From: Natranaeroarchaeum aerophilus
GTDB taxonomy: Archaea > Halobacteriota > Halobacteria > Halobacteriales > Natronoarchaeaceae
Reading direction: 5' to 3'
Assembly (NCBI RefSeq): GCF_023638055.1
Contig: NZ_JAKRVY010000010.1
Coordinates: 22,712-86,711, forward strand
Length of the DNA: 64,000 nt
Of the stretch, positions 8,516 to 17,100 are shown piece after piece. Each line of letters starts with the position of its first letter. Position 1 is the stretch's first letter. Position numbers and translations under genes: made by a program. A model generated the notes under the pieces. It did not search any database and was not told the DNA's origin. It saw only the letters and a program-made list of their open reading frames with translations.

Positions 8516-10489
8516 TTACGCTTCGAACCAGGCCACGCGCTCGTCGGCTGGCGCGTACAGTGCGTAACTGAGGTAATCCTCATGGAACGGCCACTGTGCC
8601 CAGTTCGAGAGGTCGGCTGTGAGAACCGACTCCTGAACGCCAAAGTGGGTGACCGCACTGCCAGCGTACTCTTCCAGATCACGGAAGAGTTCGTCGTATC
8701 GCTCACGACGCAGGTCCACGTCCTCGGCAACCTCTGCGCCGTATCGGGCGTTGTCGAGCGCCTCGTCGATCCAGTCCTCACTGATACCTGCCAGGTTACA
8801 ACACTGGCCGACGTTGCTACTGTGGTGTAGCGCATCACAGAAGCTGTGCGGATTGAATGTACCCGAGAGTCCAACACCGGCAATATGACCGCGTTCACCG
8901 TACTCAGGGTCGAGAACGCGACCGAGGTAGGTCGTCCACTCGTACGTCTCGACAGTCGTCTCGAACAGCCCGGTTTCCTGCATCGATTCCGCAATCAGCT
9001 CGACCATGGCAACCCGATCGTCGTTGTCGACGTTGGTTTCGAGTTGGACCTCTAGCGGTGCCTCGATACCGTAGTCGTCGAAGACTTCCTGGACCATTTC
9101 GGAAGCCTCCTCCGGGTCGTACTCGTTGTAATGACGGACATCGTCTTCGAGAGCCGCTGCATCCGCTGTCCCTGCTCCCTGTGCGAGTTCTGGGATCATC
9201 GTGAACGCTGGGCGGGCCCAACCGTCGAAGATGTTCTCGACGATTAGGTCTCTCGGGACCAGTTTGTTGAACGCCTGACGAAGTCGCTGGTCATCCCATG
9301 GTTCCACGTTCACGGGTGGCTGAAGATACGTGTATCCACCTGTTTCTACGGCTGTGACAGTAAACTCGTCGTCAGCATCGAAATCGTTGAGCGTGGCCGA
9401 TGCGAGGCCGGTCGTGACGTCAATCTCGTCGTCCTGAAGCGCACCGGATCGGGTCGCATCGTCGGGGATAATCTCCAGCGAAACCTCGTCGATCACCGGT
9501 CCATCGGGGTACGCTTCCGGCCCGTCGAACCAGTCGATTGAATCGACACCCATCTCTTCGACCCAGTAGCTGTCGGACTTCTCGTAGTCGACGTACTGCT
9601 CGTCCTCCATCTCGACAAACTCGTAGGGGCCAGTACCGATCGGGTCGTTACCTTGACGAGGATCGAGTTCGCCGTTTGGAAGCTCCGCCTGCTCAACTGT
9701 GTACACGTACAGCGGTGGTAGCTCCCGTTCGGCCTCCGCATCCGGAACTTGAGCGTAAATATCAACCGTGTACTCGTCGATCTCCTCGTAGTACAACGTC
9801 GAGTCGAAATACTGTGCGTCGACGTCGGACAACTGGATCCGATCGTACGATGCGACGACGTTCTCTGCAGTGACCTCCTCACCGTTGTGGAACTCGACAC
9901 CTTCTCGGAGGTGATACCGGATGTGCACGCCATACGTACCGTCCTCAACGGCGTCAGCGGCATCCTCGAAGAGCAGCGTTCGTACCTCATCGCCCTCCTC
10001 GGGAGCAAGGTCTTGTGGGTGACGGACGACCTCTTGCTGACCATCCGTATCGACGACCCCTTCCTCGCCAGCCGTTATCGTCCGCATGTACGGCTCGTAA
10101 TCCGTTCCGTCGACCGCGACGTCCTGGGCGTCAACTACCTCCCAGTCCTCGGCGAGCCACGGATAGAGGTTCCCCTCGTTATCGGTCGTCGCTAGCGATT
10201 CGAAGATGAGCGACTGTGAGAGCGTGGACGTCGTGTCATTACTATACGGTGGGTCGAACGAGTCAACGTTCGATCCAACGCCGGCTCGAAGATGCCCTCC
10301 CTCCTGAAGATCCTCGAGTTCGCCCGGATCCTCGGTCGCCGTTCCGTTTTCATCGCCGTTCTCTTCTCCGTTCTCCTCTTCATCGCCACCAAAGCAACCA
10401 GCCAAACCGACGGCTGCTCCTGTGCCGACTATTCCTAGAAGCTTTCGTCGAGTGCTTTCTAGGTTGACTAACTCGCTACCACGAGACAT
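8516..10489 (-). CDS. dppA: Peptide-binding lipoprotein DppA (Tat-exported)
   Basis: Extracellular solute-binding protein (SBP family 5) that captures substrate for the importer. The start at 10489 is preferred to an in-frame start at 10537 because a TATA-like box at 10512-10520 lies about 27 bases upstream and would fall inside the longer reading frame. The N-terminus has a twin-arginine signal (TRRKLLG) and lipobox LAGC with Cys32, so the mature protein is lipid-anchored outside. A short acidic E/N/G linker follows. The body contains family features such as VEFHNGEEVTAENV and FNKLVPRDLI. At 657 residues it is longer than bacterial DppA (about 530), as is common in haloarchaea. Confidence 0.93.
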   Translation of the reverse strand: MSRGSELVNLESTRRKLLGIVGTGAAVGLAGCFGGDEEENGEENGDENGTATEDPGELEDLQEGGHLRAGVGSNVDSFDPPYSNDTTSTLSQSLIFESLATTDNEGNLYPWLAEDWEVVDAQDVAVDGTDYEPYMRTITAGEEGVVDTDGQQEVVRHPQDLAPEEGDEVRTLLFEDAADAVEDGTYGVHIRYHLREGVEFHNGEEVTAENVVASYDRIQLSDVDAQYFDSTLYYEEIDEYTVDIYAQVPDAEAERELPPLYVYTVEQAELPNGELDPRQGNDPIGTGPYEFVEMEDEQYVDYEKSDSYWVEEMGVDSIDWFDGPEAYPDGPVIDEVSLEIIPDDATRSGALQDDEIDVTTGLASATLNDFDADDEFTVTAVETGGYTYLQPPVNVEPWDDQRLRQAFNKLVPRDLIVENIFDGWARPAFTMIPELAQGAGTADAAALEDDVRHYNEYDPEEASEMVQEVFDDYGIEAPLEVQLETNVDNDDRVAMVELIAESMQETGLFETTVETYEWTTYLGRVLDPEYGERGHIAGVGLSGTFNPHSFCDALHHSSNVGQCCNLAGISEDWIDEALDNARYGAEVAEDVDLRRERYDELFRDLEEYAGSAVTHFGVQESVLTADLSNWAQWPFHEDYLSYALYAPADERVAWFEA

Positions 10490-10511
10490 ACAACCACATC
10501 CACATTCCCTA

Positions 10512-10520
10512 CATAAAAAA
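10512..10520 (-). promoter_or_regulatory. TATA-like box of dppA
   Basis: Minus-strand TTTTTTATG centred about 27 bases before the ATG at 10489. The spacing fits a leaderless or nearly leaderless transcript and decides the dppA start. Confidence 0.6.
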
Positions 10521-10582
10521 CTATCGTCGATTGACACTCTTTCTTGGAAATCGGAACAGAGAGACGGATATAACTACAGCAA

Positions 10583-11233
10583 TTAAACCTTTGTTCCGTT
10601 ATTACCGTTTTTCGCAAGGCCGTCAATCTCGTGCTCTGTTTCAATGTTTCGAAGCATCTCTGCGACTGTCGGCTCAGCAAGGTCGAGTTCAGCGGCGATC
10701 GCTTCGTGGTCGTACTCAAAGGTTTTCGCGAGAGTGAACACTTCCGCTTCCATCGTATCGAGATCGGTGTTCGCTGTGAGATCTGCAACGATCTGCTCTT
10801 TATCATACCGCCCTTCGACCGTCGTGAGACAGCGCTCAACCTCACGCTCTTCCATATCGAGTTCCGCGGCTACCCTCTCGCGATCGTACACAAGTCCCGA
10901 AAAGAGAACGACGACACGAGCCTCCTGTTCTGACAGCTGAGTTCCGTGCTGGATTTTGGCCGAGAGTGTCTGCAGTGACGTAGGTTCCAGTTTGGTAAGA
11001 ACCAGTCCTTGGCCGTTCGAACTGATATTAGACAGGTCGATTTCCCGCGACTCGACCTCGTTTTCTTTGATCATGCTCCAACCCAACAACTGTTCAGGGA
11101 TCAAGACGAACTGATCGTCGAGCCGCCCAAACCGCTTGTCGGGTTCGCCAACTGCAGCAGCTACCTCCCCGTATCGCAGCACCTGGTCCTCCCCAAATTC
11201 GTGCTCAGTCTGTTCACGTGTGTCCTCAGTCAT
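10583..11233 (-). CDS. Helix-turn-helix protein upstream of dppA
   Basis: 216 residues, no named family recognised. The C-terminal half has three repeats of a helix pattern: YDRERVAAELDMEEREVERC, YDKEQIVADL and YDHEAIAAELDLAEPTVAEM. Two of these look like sigma-region-4 or RuvB-like helix-turn-helix units that could bind DNA. The N-terminal half has LPEQLLGWSMIKE-like and beta-rich text of unknown role. The gene points at dppA with a 93-base gap that contains the dppA TATA box, so it has separate promoter potential. A role in controlling the importer is inferred from position only. An AT-rich string at 11241-11250 lies too close to the annotated start to be its leaderless promoter. Confidence 0.7.
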   Translation of the reverse strand: MTEDTREQTEHEFGEDQVLRYGEVAAAVGEPDKRFGRLDDQFVLIPEQLLGWSMIKENEVESREIDLSNISSNGQGLVLTKLEPTSLQTLSAKIQHGTQLSEQEARVVVLFSGLVYDRERVAAELDMEEREVERCLTTVEGRYDKEQIVADLTANTDLDTMEAEVFTLAKTFEYDHEAIAAELDLAEPTVAEMLRNIETEHEIDGLAKNGNNGTKV

Positions 11234-11376
11234 AGATACTCTCTATATTACGCTTGTACTTCTGATATTCCGAGGCACCTCGTACTAGTTGTGTCATAAA
11301 TGAATACATGAAACGTGTTGAACTTGATAACGCATAGGTCCTTTGCCGGAGAAGACACTGCGTGGTGAACGAACAA

Positions 11377-11946
11377 TCAGTCGTCCCCGTTCTCGTCGAC
11401 GATGACAACCTCTCCGTCAACCACGTCGACGTTGATCAGCGTCTTCGCGTCGTACTCGGTGCCTTCGAGCGCGTTCTCGCCGCCTACCTTCTTGATGACG
11501 GCAACGACGTCGATGACGTCCGCACCGATGTCTTCGAGCGAGCCGAGGATAGCCTTCAGCGTCCCACCGGTCGAGAGCACGTCGTCGAGCACCAGCACGC
11601 GGTCGCCCTCGTAGACGTCGTTGATGTACATCTCGGATTCGGAGTAGCCGGTTTCCTGAAAGAGCGCGACCTCACCGTCGAGCCCGTACTGGCGCTTGCG
11701 GATGACAACCAGCGGGATATCGGTCATCAAGGAGACCGCCGTGGAGATGTGGATCCCCATCGCGGCGGGCGTAACGATCTTGTCGACATCTTCGAGATCC
11801 GCCTTGCGGATGATCCGAATGACGATCTCCCGGAGGAGTTCGGGTTCGAGCATCGGGACGCCGTCGCTGATGGGGTGGACAAAGTAATGATAGCCGTTTT
11901 TTTCGATGATCGGCGCGTCGAGGAGCGACCGCTTCAACTGGTCCAT
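11377..11946 (-). CDS. hpt: Hypoxanthine/adenine phosphoribosyltransferase (HGPRTase-like)
   Basis: Purine salvage enzyme transferring a phosphoribosyl group from PRPP to a purine base in the cytoplasm. The PRPP-binding signature [13 protein letters not shown] lies at about residues 116-128, preceded by the expected flexible loop ([15 protein letters not shown]) and followed by a C-terminal beta strand pair. The 189-residue length and [11 protein letters not shown] segment match the archaeal type I phosphoribosyltransferases annotated as Hpt or Apt; the base preference cannot be decided from sequence. A TATA-like TCTTTACC at 11969-11976 sits about 27 bases before the ATG. It is transcribed alone. 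Confidence 0.92.
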   Translation of the reverse strand: MDQLKRSLLDAPIIEKNGYHYFVHPISDGVPMLEPELLREIVIRIIRKADLEDVDKIVTPAAMGIHISTAVSLMTDIPLVVIRKRQYGLDGEVALFQETGYSESEMYINDVYEGDRVLVLDDVLSTGGTLKAILGSLEDIGADVIDVVAVIKKVGGENALEGTEYDAKTLINVDVVDGEVVIVDENGDD

Positions 11947-11968
11947 GTTGGGACTACTGCACGCGGCA

Positions 11969-11976
11969 GGTAAAGA
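11969..11976 (-). promoter_or_regulatory. TATA-like box of hpt
   Basis: Minus-strand TCTTTACC about 27 bases upstream of the hpt ATG at 11946; leaderless spacing. Confidence 0.5.
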
Positions 11977-12065
11977 TGACGGAAACAGTTCGGTCCGATC
12001 GATCGTTCACGGTCGTTTCGACTTTGGCGCGGGGTTTACACCCGTCGAGCACGTACAGAGATGTA

Positions 12066-12296
12066 ATGAGTTCCTCCATAGAACCATCGCACGAACCACC
12101 CGACAACCGATCCAAACGAGTACTGATCTGTCCGATCTGTGATCACGAAAGCGCCGTCGACGGCGACTGGTTGAGCGAGCAGCGCCATGGCGCAGAACTC
12201 CGGAGCTGTCCCAGTTGTGACGCAGTGATCGAACGCCGACCGTCCTTCGAGCGCACTGAACGTGCGGTCAACGAACATCACTCGGCCGAATCGTAA
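12066..12296 (+). CDS. Small two-CxxC zinc-finger protein
   Basis: 76 residues starting at the ATG at 12066; an open frame extends further upstream but a TATA-like GGTTTACAC at 12033-12041 argues for this start. CPIC and CPSC pairs about 32 residues apart, each followed by acidic residues, form a rubredoxin-knuckle type zinc site. Between them lies DGDWLSEQRHGAELRSC. Such small zinc-finger proteins are abundant in haloarchaea and mostly uncharacterised; protein or nucleic-acid contact is plausible. It is monocistronic and convergent with the eIF1A gene. Confidence 0.75.
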   Translation: MSSSIEPSHEPPDNRSKRVLICPICDHESAVDGDWLSEQRHGAELRSCPSCDAVIERRPSFERTERAVNEHHSAES

Positions 12297-12501
12297 TCCA
12301 TTGGAGGGCGAGTTTGCGAGAGGCGAGCTCTCTCACACGACTCGTCGACCTCCGCACGCCCGCGGGGTCTTGTATTCTGTGCGGTGTAGACGTCCAGACG
12401 CTCGCTCATGCATCCACTGAAGACCACTCGTGGAGTCGACAAACACGGTGTCGAGAGCAATCGCTATTCGGACACCTGATTCGGCGGAGAGAAAAGAGAA
12501 A

Positions 12502-12786
12502 CTACTGAATGTGGCCTTCGCGGCGCAGCTGGTCCGCGGCCTGACCGTCGTAGCGCCACTCGATGTTGGCCTTTTCGTCCTGCCAGTCCCATGGCTCGGC
12601 GAGGACGACGTCGTCCTCGTTGATCCATGTCCGGTATTTCATGCGCCCGGGAATTCGGCCGAGCCGCTCCTCGCCGTCAGCACAGCGGAGTCGTACGTGG
12701 TTGCCACCGAGGTGTTCGGTGACGACTGCAAATACCTCATTGTCGTCGGGCATTCGAAGGTTTCGACGCCCAGATTCTTCGCTCAC
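12502..12786 (-). CDS. eif1A: Translation initiation factor aIF1A
   Basis: Ribosome-binding factor that fills the A site of the small subunit and promotes scanning and start selection. The 94-residue protein is a single OB-fold: [20 protein letters not shown] and [20 protein letters not shown] match the S1-like IF1A core, with a short basic/acidic N-terminus RRNLRMP. The start is GTG at 12786; a TATA-like CTTTAAAC at 12809-12816 gives leaderless spacing. The 205-base gap to the neighbour on the left (12297-12501) shows no gene or RNA that I can support. Confidence 0.95.
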   Translation of the reverse strand: MSEESGRRNLRMPDDNEVFAVVTEHLGGNHVRLRCADGEERLGRIPGRMKYRTWINEDDVVLAEPWDWQDEKANIEWRYDGQAADQLRREGHIQ

Positions 12787-12808
12787 ACCATACCTACGGC
12801 CGAACTAC

Positions 12809-12816
12809 GTTTAAAG
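12809..12816 (-). promoter_or_regulatory. TATA-like box of eif1A
   Basis: Minus-strand TTTAAACG-type box about 26 bases before the GTG start at 12786. Confidence 0.55.
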
Positions 12817-12851
12817 GATTTGATGCACGTGGTAGCGTGGAACACGACTGA

Positions 12852-13349
12852 CTACTCCCCCACGAACTCGACTTCGTGCGTGGCGAGTGCGGCAGTGCTG
12901 TCGGTCGATGAACTGGCCCAGAGCACCTCGACACCGGTACCAGCGATCAGTCCGCGTTCGAAGGACTCGTGTTCGGGGTCATCTGCGACGACGACTTCCC
13001 CGTCAGCATCCTCTGCCACGTACAGGGCGCTATCCTCGTCGAGGCCGTCCGCGCTGTTCGCCCAGTCCGAGCCGGTGGCGACGCGTTCACCGTCGACAAA
13101 GACGACGATCGTCTCGGGATCGTTGATCGGCTCTCCCGAGAGATCTCCGAGCCTGAGTTGCTGTCCGTCCTGCCCGTACTGTTCGATCTCGAAGCTGGTG
13201 TCAGGGGCTTCCTCTGCATTTCCCACGAGATAGAAGGCCATGAAGCCAAAGAGCGTGCCGACGACGATAATCGCGACGACGAGCAGGAGAGTCGCCCTGC
13301 GCGGTGGTCGCCACGTCTCTTCGACCGGCGGGGGGTCGGAACGGGACAT
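12852..13349 (-). CDS. Single-pass membrane protein with exposed acidic domain
   Basis: 165 residues. A proline/arginine-rich cytoplasmic tail (PPRRA) precedes one strong membrane helix at about 19-43 (ATLLLVVAIIVVGTLFGFMA), then an acidic exposed domain of about 120 residues with VVFVDGERVATGSDW and GTGVEVLWAS. The layout recalls haloarchaeal pilin-like (DUF1628-type) proteins but the N-terminal pilin cleavage motif is not evident, so I do not call it a pilin. It lies 53 bases after the last antiporter gene on the same strand and may be the tail of that operon. Function unknown. Confidence 0.75.
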   Translation of the reverse strand: MSRSDPPPVEETWRPPRRATLLLVVAIIVVGTLFGFMAFYLVGNAEEAPDTSFEIEQYGQDGQQLRLGDLSGEPINDPETIVVFVDGERVATGSDWANSADGLDEDSALYVAEDADGEVVVADDPEHESFERGLIAGTGVEVLWASSSTDSTAALATHEVEFVGE

Positions 13350-13402
13350 CTACTGAATCGTAGAACGGAGCGAGGGTAAGGGCTACGGTTGAACGGGGGC
13401 GC

Positions 13403-15262
13403 TCAGATCAGCAAGAGCAGGACGAGCGCGAGCGCGCCCGTCAGTATGAGGATCGACGTCCCCATGCCCGCACGCAAGTAGATGGTCGACGGTCGCTCCT
13501 CGGGCGTCTCGCCGACCTTCCCCCCGTCGGCGGATCGTCGGTCCCGTGGCGAGCCGATGTCGATACCCGGGAGCCGACTGGTGGCAATCTCGGCCGTTCG
13601 AACGGGATTCGTTCCCATCCAGTAGCAGGCCCTGACGGTCCGAACCGCCGTCCGGTCGACCGCAGCGTATAGCTCGGTCGTCCCGATGACGAGCCCGCGA
13701 CCGCCATAGAAGACGAGTGGGTTGATGAACCGTTCCATATCGTGGACGTGGCCGATCTTGCTGAGCGGTTTCTTGATGATCACGAAACCGATGACGCTGA
13801 CGGTCAGCAGCGTCGCGGCGTCGAGCAGGTGCCCCGTGCTATACGGAGTCAGATCGAGCGCCTCGCCGCCGGGGACCAGCCCCGCGAGCGCTCCCCAGAA
13901 GACGCCGAAGAACACACATGCCCCGCCGACCGCCAGCATGGCGACTGACTGGCCCGGCCTGGCGTCCCGAACGCTGCCCCCGTACTCGCCGTTGAAGAAG
14001 GCGTAGTAACCCAGCTTGATGAACGAGAGGAAGGTGCCGACCGCCCCGATCCAGAGCAGCCAGTAGACGATTTCGTTGCCACCGCCGAAGTAGCCCGGAT
14101 CGGCGGCGTCCAAGATCATCCCCTTGCTGATGAACCCGTTGAACAGCGGGATCGCCGTGATCGAGAGCGCTCCGAGTCCGAACCCGGCCGCCGTGATCGG
14201 CATCTCCCGCCAGAGGCCGCCGAGATGGTAGAGATCCTCCTCCCCGGTCCGGAAGATGATGACGCCGACCGCCATGAACAGCAGTGCCTTGAACAGCACG
14301 TTGTTGAAGGCGTGGGCGAGCGCACCGGCCCCACTGATCTCGGGCGTGCCGGCGACCGAGATCAACCCGATTGCGGCGACCATGTAACCGACCTGCGCCA
14401 TGATGTGATAGGACAGCAGCGCGCGCATATCGTGCTGGAGTAGGGCGAAGACAACGCCGTAAACGGCCATCACACCGCCGAGGTAGGCCAGCCAGAGCGC
14501 GCCCTCGGGGAACGCCTGCCAGAGGACGTATGCGCCGGTCTTCGTGGTAAACACTGAGAGGAAGACCGACGCCGCGATGTGTGGGCGCGGGTAGGTGTCG
14601 GGCAGCCACGTGTGGAGTCCGATGAACCCACAGTTGACGCCGATCCCCAGTCCCGCGAGCAGGGCCGGAGCTGTGATTCCGCCGAGTGCAGAGAGGCTCG
14701 CGGCACCCTCAACTGCGATGCCGCCGTCGATCGCCATCCCGCCGCCCGCCGCGAGATGCCAGACGACAGCAAAGAGGAACAGGCTCCCGCCGATTCCGTG
14801 GGCAATAGCGTAGCGGAAGCCCGCACGGACCGCTTCGCCGCCATGATGCCAGACGAGCAGCGTCGACGTGACAGCCATCAGCTCCCAGTAGAAGATCAGC
14901 GTCAGCCAGTCACCGGAGAACACGACGCCGAGCGTCGAGGCGACGTACGCGAGCGCGAACGCCGTCATCACCCGCGGTGCGTCGCTACTGTAGGCGTAGA
15001 CGACCGCAGCGGTCCCGAGGATCCCGATAGCTGTTGCCAGCAACTGCGAACCCGCGTCGATCTGGAAGAAGATCGCTCCATCGAAGCCGAGGAACGACGT
15101 GGCGAGATGATCGCCCTTCTCCGCGAACTGTGCAACAACGAGCGCCGACAGGGTCGCCAGCGCGCCGAGCGCGTGGCCGACGGCCCGTGGCAGAACCACC
15201 ACGAGGAACGCGGCCACGAGCACGAGCGCTGGCGGGTAGAGACTGGTCAGTAGTTCGTTCAT
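13403..15262 (-). CDS. mnhD: Mrp-type antiporter, proton-channel-like subunit (third copy)
   Basis: Polytopic membrane protein of the NuoL/M/N-MrpA/D family, 619 residues from the ATG at 15262, which overlaps the upstream stop by ATGA; the longer frame upstream lies inside the preceding gene. The family Glu of helix 5 is present (FYWELM, Glu127) and the helix-8 lysine is present (TTKTGAY, Lys241). The helix-7 lysine of the KAxxxPLHxWLP motif is Asn210 (VNCGFIGLHTWLPD). No C-terminal MrpA extension is fused; that part is a separate gene at 19622. It may fill the MrpA N-terminal role. Last antiporter gene of the operon. Confidence 0.9.
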   Translation of the reverse strand: MNELLTSLYPPALVLVAAFLVVVLPRAVGHALGALATLSALVVAQFAEKGDHLATSFLGFDGAIFFQIDAGSQLLATAIGILGTAAVVYAYSSDAPRVMTAFALAYVASTLGVVFSGDWLTLIFYWELMAVTSTLLVWHHGGEAVRAGFRYAIAHGIGGSLFLFAVVWHLAAGGGMAIDGGIAVEGAASLSALGGITAPALLAGLGIGVNCGFIGLHTWLPDTYPRPHIAASVFLSVFTTKTGAYVLWQAFPEGALWLAYLGGVMAVYGVVFALLQHDMRALLSYHIMAQVGYMVAAIGLISVAGTPEISGAGALAHAFNNVLFKALLFMAVGVIIFRTGEEDLYHLGGLWREMPITAAGFGLGALSITAIPLFNGFISKGMILDAADPGYFGGGNEIVYWLLWIGAVGTFLSFIKLGYYAFFNGEYGGSVRDARPGQSVAMLAVGGACVFFGVFWGALAGLVPGGEALDLTPYSTGHLLDAATLLTVSVIGFVIIKKPLSKIGHVHDMERFINPLVFYGGRGLVIGTTELYAAVDRTAVRTVRACYWMGTNPVRTAEIATSRLPGIDIGSPRDRRSADGGKVGETPEERPSTIYLRAGMGTSILILTGALALVLLLLI

Positions 15263-17100
15263 AGTGCCACCTCCGCACCGGTTGCGGCTTCCGCAATCAC
15301 TTCGACCACGTCCAGGAAGACCGCATGATCGGGCACGATCCCGAGTGCGATCGCTCCGGTGACGATCACCGTAATCGGCATCAACATGAGCCACGTGCTC
15401 TCGGTCCACGGCTTGTGCCGGACCCAGCCGCCCTCCGGCGGGCCACCGTGGTGGTGATGATCGTCGTCGTGGTGGGCATCGTGGTCTTCGGTGTGGTCAT
15501 CGTGACCATCGGACGCCCCTGCATCATCCGATCCGACGCCGAACGGGACATCCGCGTCACTTGGGTGTGCATCCACTGCGAGCCCCTCGTCGGCGTCCGT
15601 ATCGTCCTCTGGCGTCCCGCCGTCAGTCAGGAGCCCCTCCTTCACGTCCCCGACGCGTTTGCCGCCGATCGGGAACTCGACGAGCGGTTTCGCGTCGTGG
15701 GCGTCCTCGCTCTCGAAGAAGGCCTGGTAGACGACCGGCCAGAAGTACGCGACGTTGAACACGCCACTGACGACCAGCGCGGCCGCGAAGGCCCACATCG
15801 AGGGGTCGGCCGACGCGCCGACGAGCATGTAGAACTTGCTGACGAAGCCAGCGACGAGCGGGATGCCAGCCATCCCGGCTGCAGCGATGGCAAACGCCGA
15901 AAGCGTCAGTGGCATCCGTTTCCCGATCCCCGCCATGTCGCTGATGTCGTCGGTGTGGGTCTCGACGTGGATCGCCCCTGCACAGAAAAACAGGGTGAGT
16001 TTCATGAACGCGTGGGCGGGGATATGCAGCAGCCCCCCGGCGAGCGCGATCGCCGCGTAGCGCGGGTCTGCCCCCGATCCGAAGGCGATCGCCCCGAGGG
16101 CGATCCCCAGGACGATATACGAGAGCTGGCTCACCGTGGAGTAGGCCAGCCGTCGCTTGAGATTGTCCTTGCGGAGCGCGATGACACTCGACGCCAGCAG
16201 CGTGAACGCGGCCAGCGCGGCAAGTGCGGTCGCCATCCCGAGAGTGGCGGTGAGTTCGAGCCCGAACACGTCGATCACGACGCGAGCGACCCCGAAGGCT
16301 CCGGATTTGACGACTGCGACCGCGTGGAGCAGCCCTGAAACGGGTGTCGGCGCAACCATCGCGTCGGGCAGCCACGAGTGCAGCGGCATGATCGCCGCTT
16401 TGACGCCGAAGCCGAGCGCGAGCATCGCAAAGGTGATCTGGGCGAAGATCGGATCCGCCTGCGCCAGCGCGGTTGCGGTCTCGCCGAACGTCACGGTTGC
16501 CGCCCCCTGAAGCCCGGTCAGCCAGTAGGTCAACACTGTCCCGCCGAGCACGAGGACGCCGCCGCCGAAGAAAGTGTACGCGAGGTACTTCCGGCCGGCG
16601 ATGCGGGCCTCCTCGGTCTCGTCGTGGGCGACCAGCGGGTAGGTCGCGACCGAGAGCAGTTCGTAAAAGAGGAAGATCGTGACGAGGTTGCCCGCGAAGG
16701 CGATCCCGACTGCCGTCGAGAGGCTCGCCGCGAACGCCGCGAAAAACCGCGTCTGGGCGTGCTCGCCGAGCCCGCGCATGTAGCCCGCGGTGTAGAAGGC
16801 GGTGAAGATCCAGAGGAAACTCGCCAGCATAGCGAAGAGCATGCCGAGCGGATCGGCCCGGAGCACGAAGTCGATCCCCGGCAGGAACTGGACGCCGAGT
16901 TGCTCTTGCATACTCCAGACGTACTCCTCGCCGTCGAGGATGCCGGGGAGCATACTGGCGATCACGCCGAACTTGGCGAGTGCGGCCAGCACGGACCACG
17001 ACTCGCGGACGTTCGGATAGCGATACGACGCGACGATCAGCGCCGTCGCGACCGCCGAAATGAGGACGGCAGCGAGCGGCAAGATAGATGGCTGGGGCAT
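15259..17100 (-). CDS. mnhD: Mrp-type antiporter, proton-channel-like subunit (second copy)
   Basis: 613-residue polytopic protein of the same family and the one with the most complete channel: Glu147 (LFYELLSV), Lys234 (VKAAIMPLHSWLPD) and Lys265 (VVKSGAFG), plus the later lysine MKLTLFF. A cytoplasmic or outer loop near the C-terminus (about 531-553) is packed with His and Asp (HDDHTEDHDAHHDDDHHHH), then one final membrane helix. Such a loop could bind metal or sense pH; this is inference. It shares one base with the upstream gene and an ATGA overlap with the downstream one. Best candidate for the true MrpD. Confidence 0.92.
   Translation of the reverse strand: MPQPSILPLAAVLISAVATALIVASYRYPNVRESWSVLAALAKFGVIASMLPGILDGEEYVWSMQEQLGVQFLPGIDFVLRADPLGMLFAMLASFLWIFTAFYTAGYMRGLGEHAQTRFFAAFAASLSTAVGIAFAGNLVTIFLFYELLSVATYPLVAHDETEEARIAGRKYLAYTFFGGGVLVLGGTVLTYWLTGLQGAATVTFGETATALAQADPIFAQITFAMLALGFGVKAAIMPLHSWLPDAMVAPTPVSGLLHAVAVVKSGAFGVARVVIDVFGLELTATLGMATALAALAAFTLLASSVIALRKDNLKRRLAYSTVSQLSYIVLGIALGAIAFGSGADPRYAAIALAGGLLHIPAHAFMKLTLFFCAGAIHVETHTDDISDMAGIGKRMPLTLSAFAIAAAGMAGIPLVAGFVSKFYMLVGASADPSMWAFAAALVVSGVFNVAYFWPVVYQAFFESEDAHDAKPLVEFPIGGKRVGDVKEGLLTDGGTPEDDTDADEGLAVDAHPSDADVPFGVGSDDAGASDGHDDHTEDHDAHHDDDHHHHGGPPEGGWVRHKPWTESTWLMLMPITVIVTGAIALGIVPDHAVFLDVVEVIAEAATGAEVAL

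Noticed and set aside
11241..11250. TAATATAGAG as promoter of the HTH gene at 10583-11233
   Set aside because: It lies only about 13 bases from the ATG, too close for a TATA box serving that start.
12297..12501. Possible RNA gene in the gap beside eif1A
   Set aside because: No tRNA arms, T-loop or stable stem set found by eye; nothing supports a named RNA.
15325..16338. 337-residue plus-strand frame opposite the second antiporter gene
   Set aside because: Antisense shadow; low-complexity Arg/Asp text and no promoter or motif.
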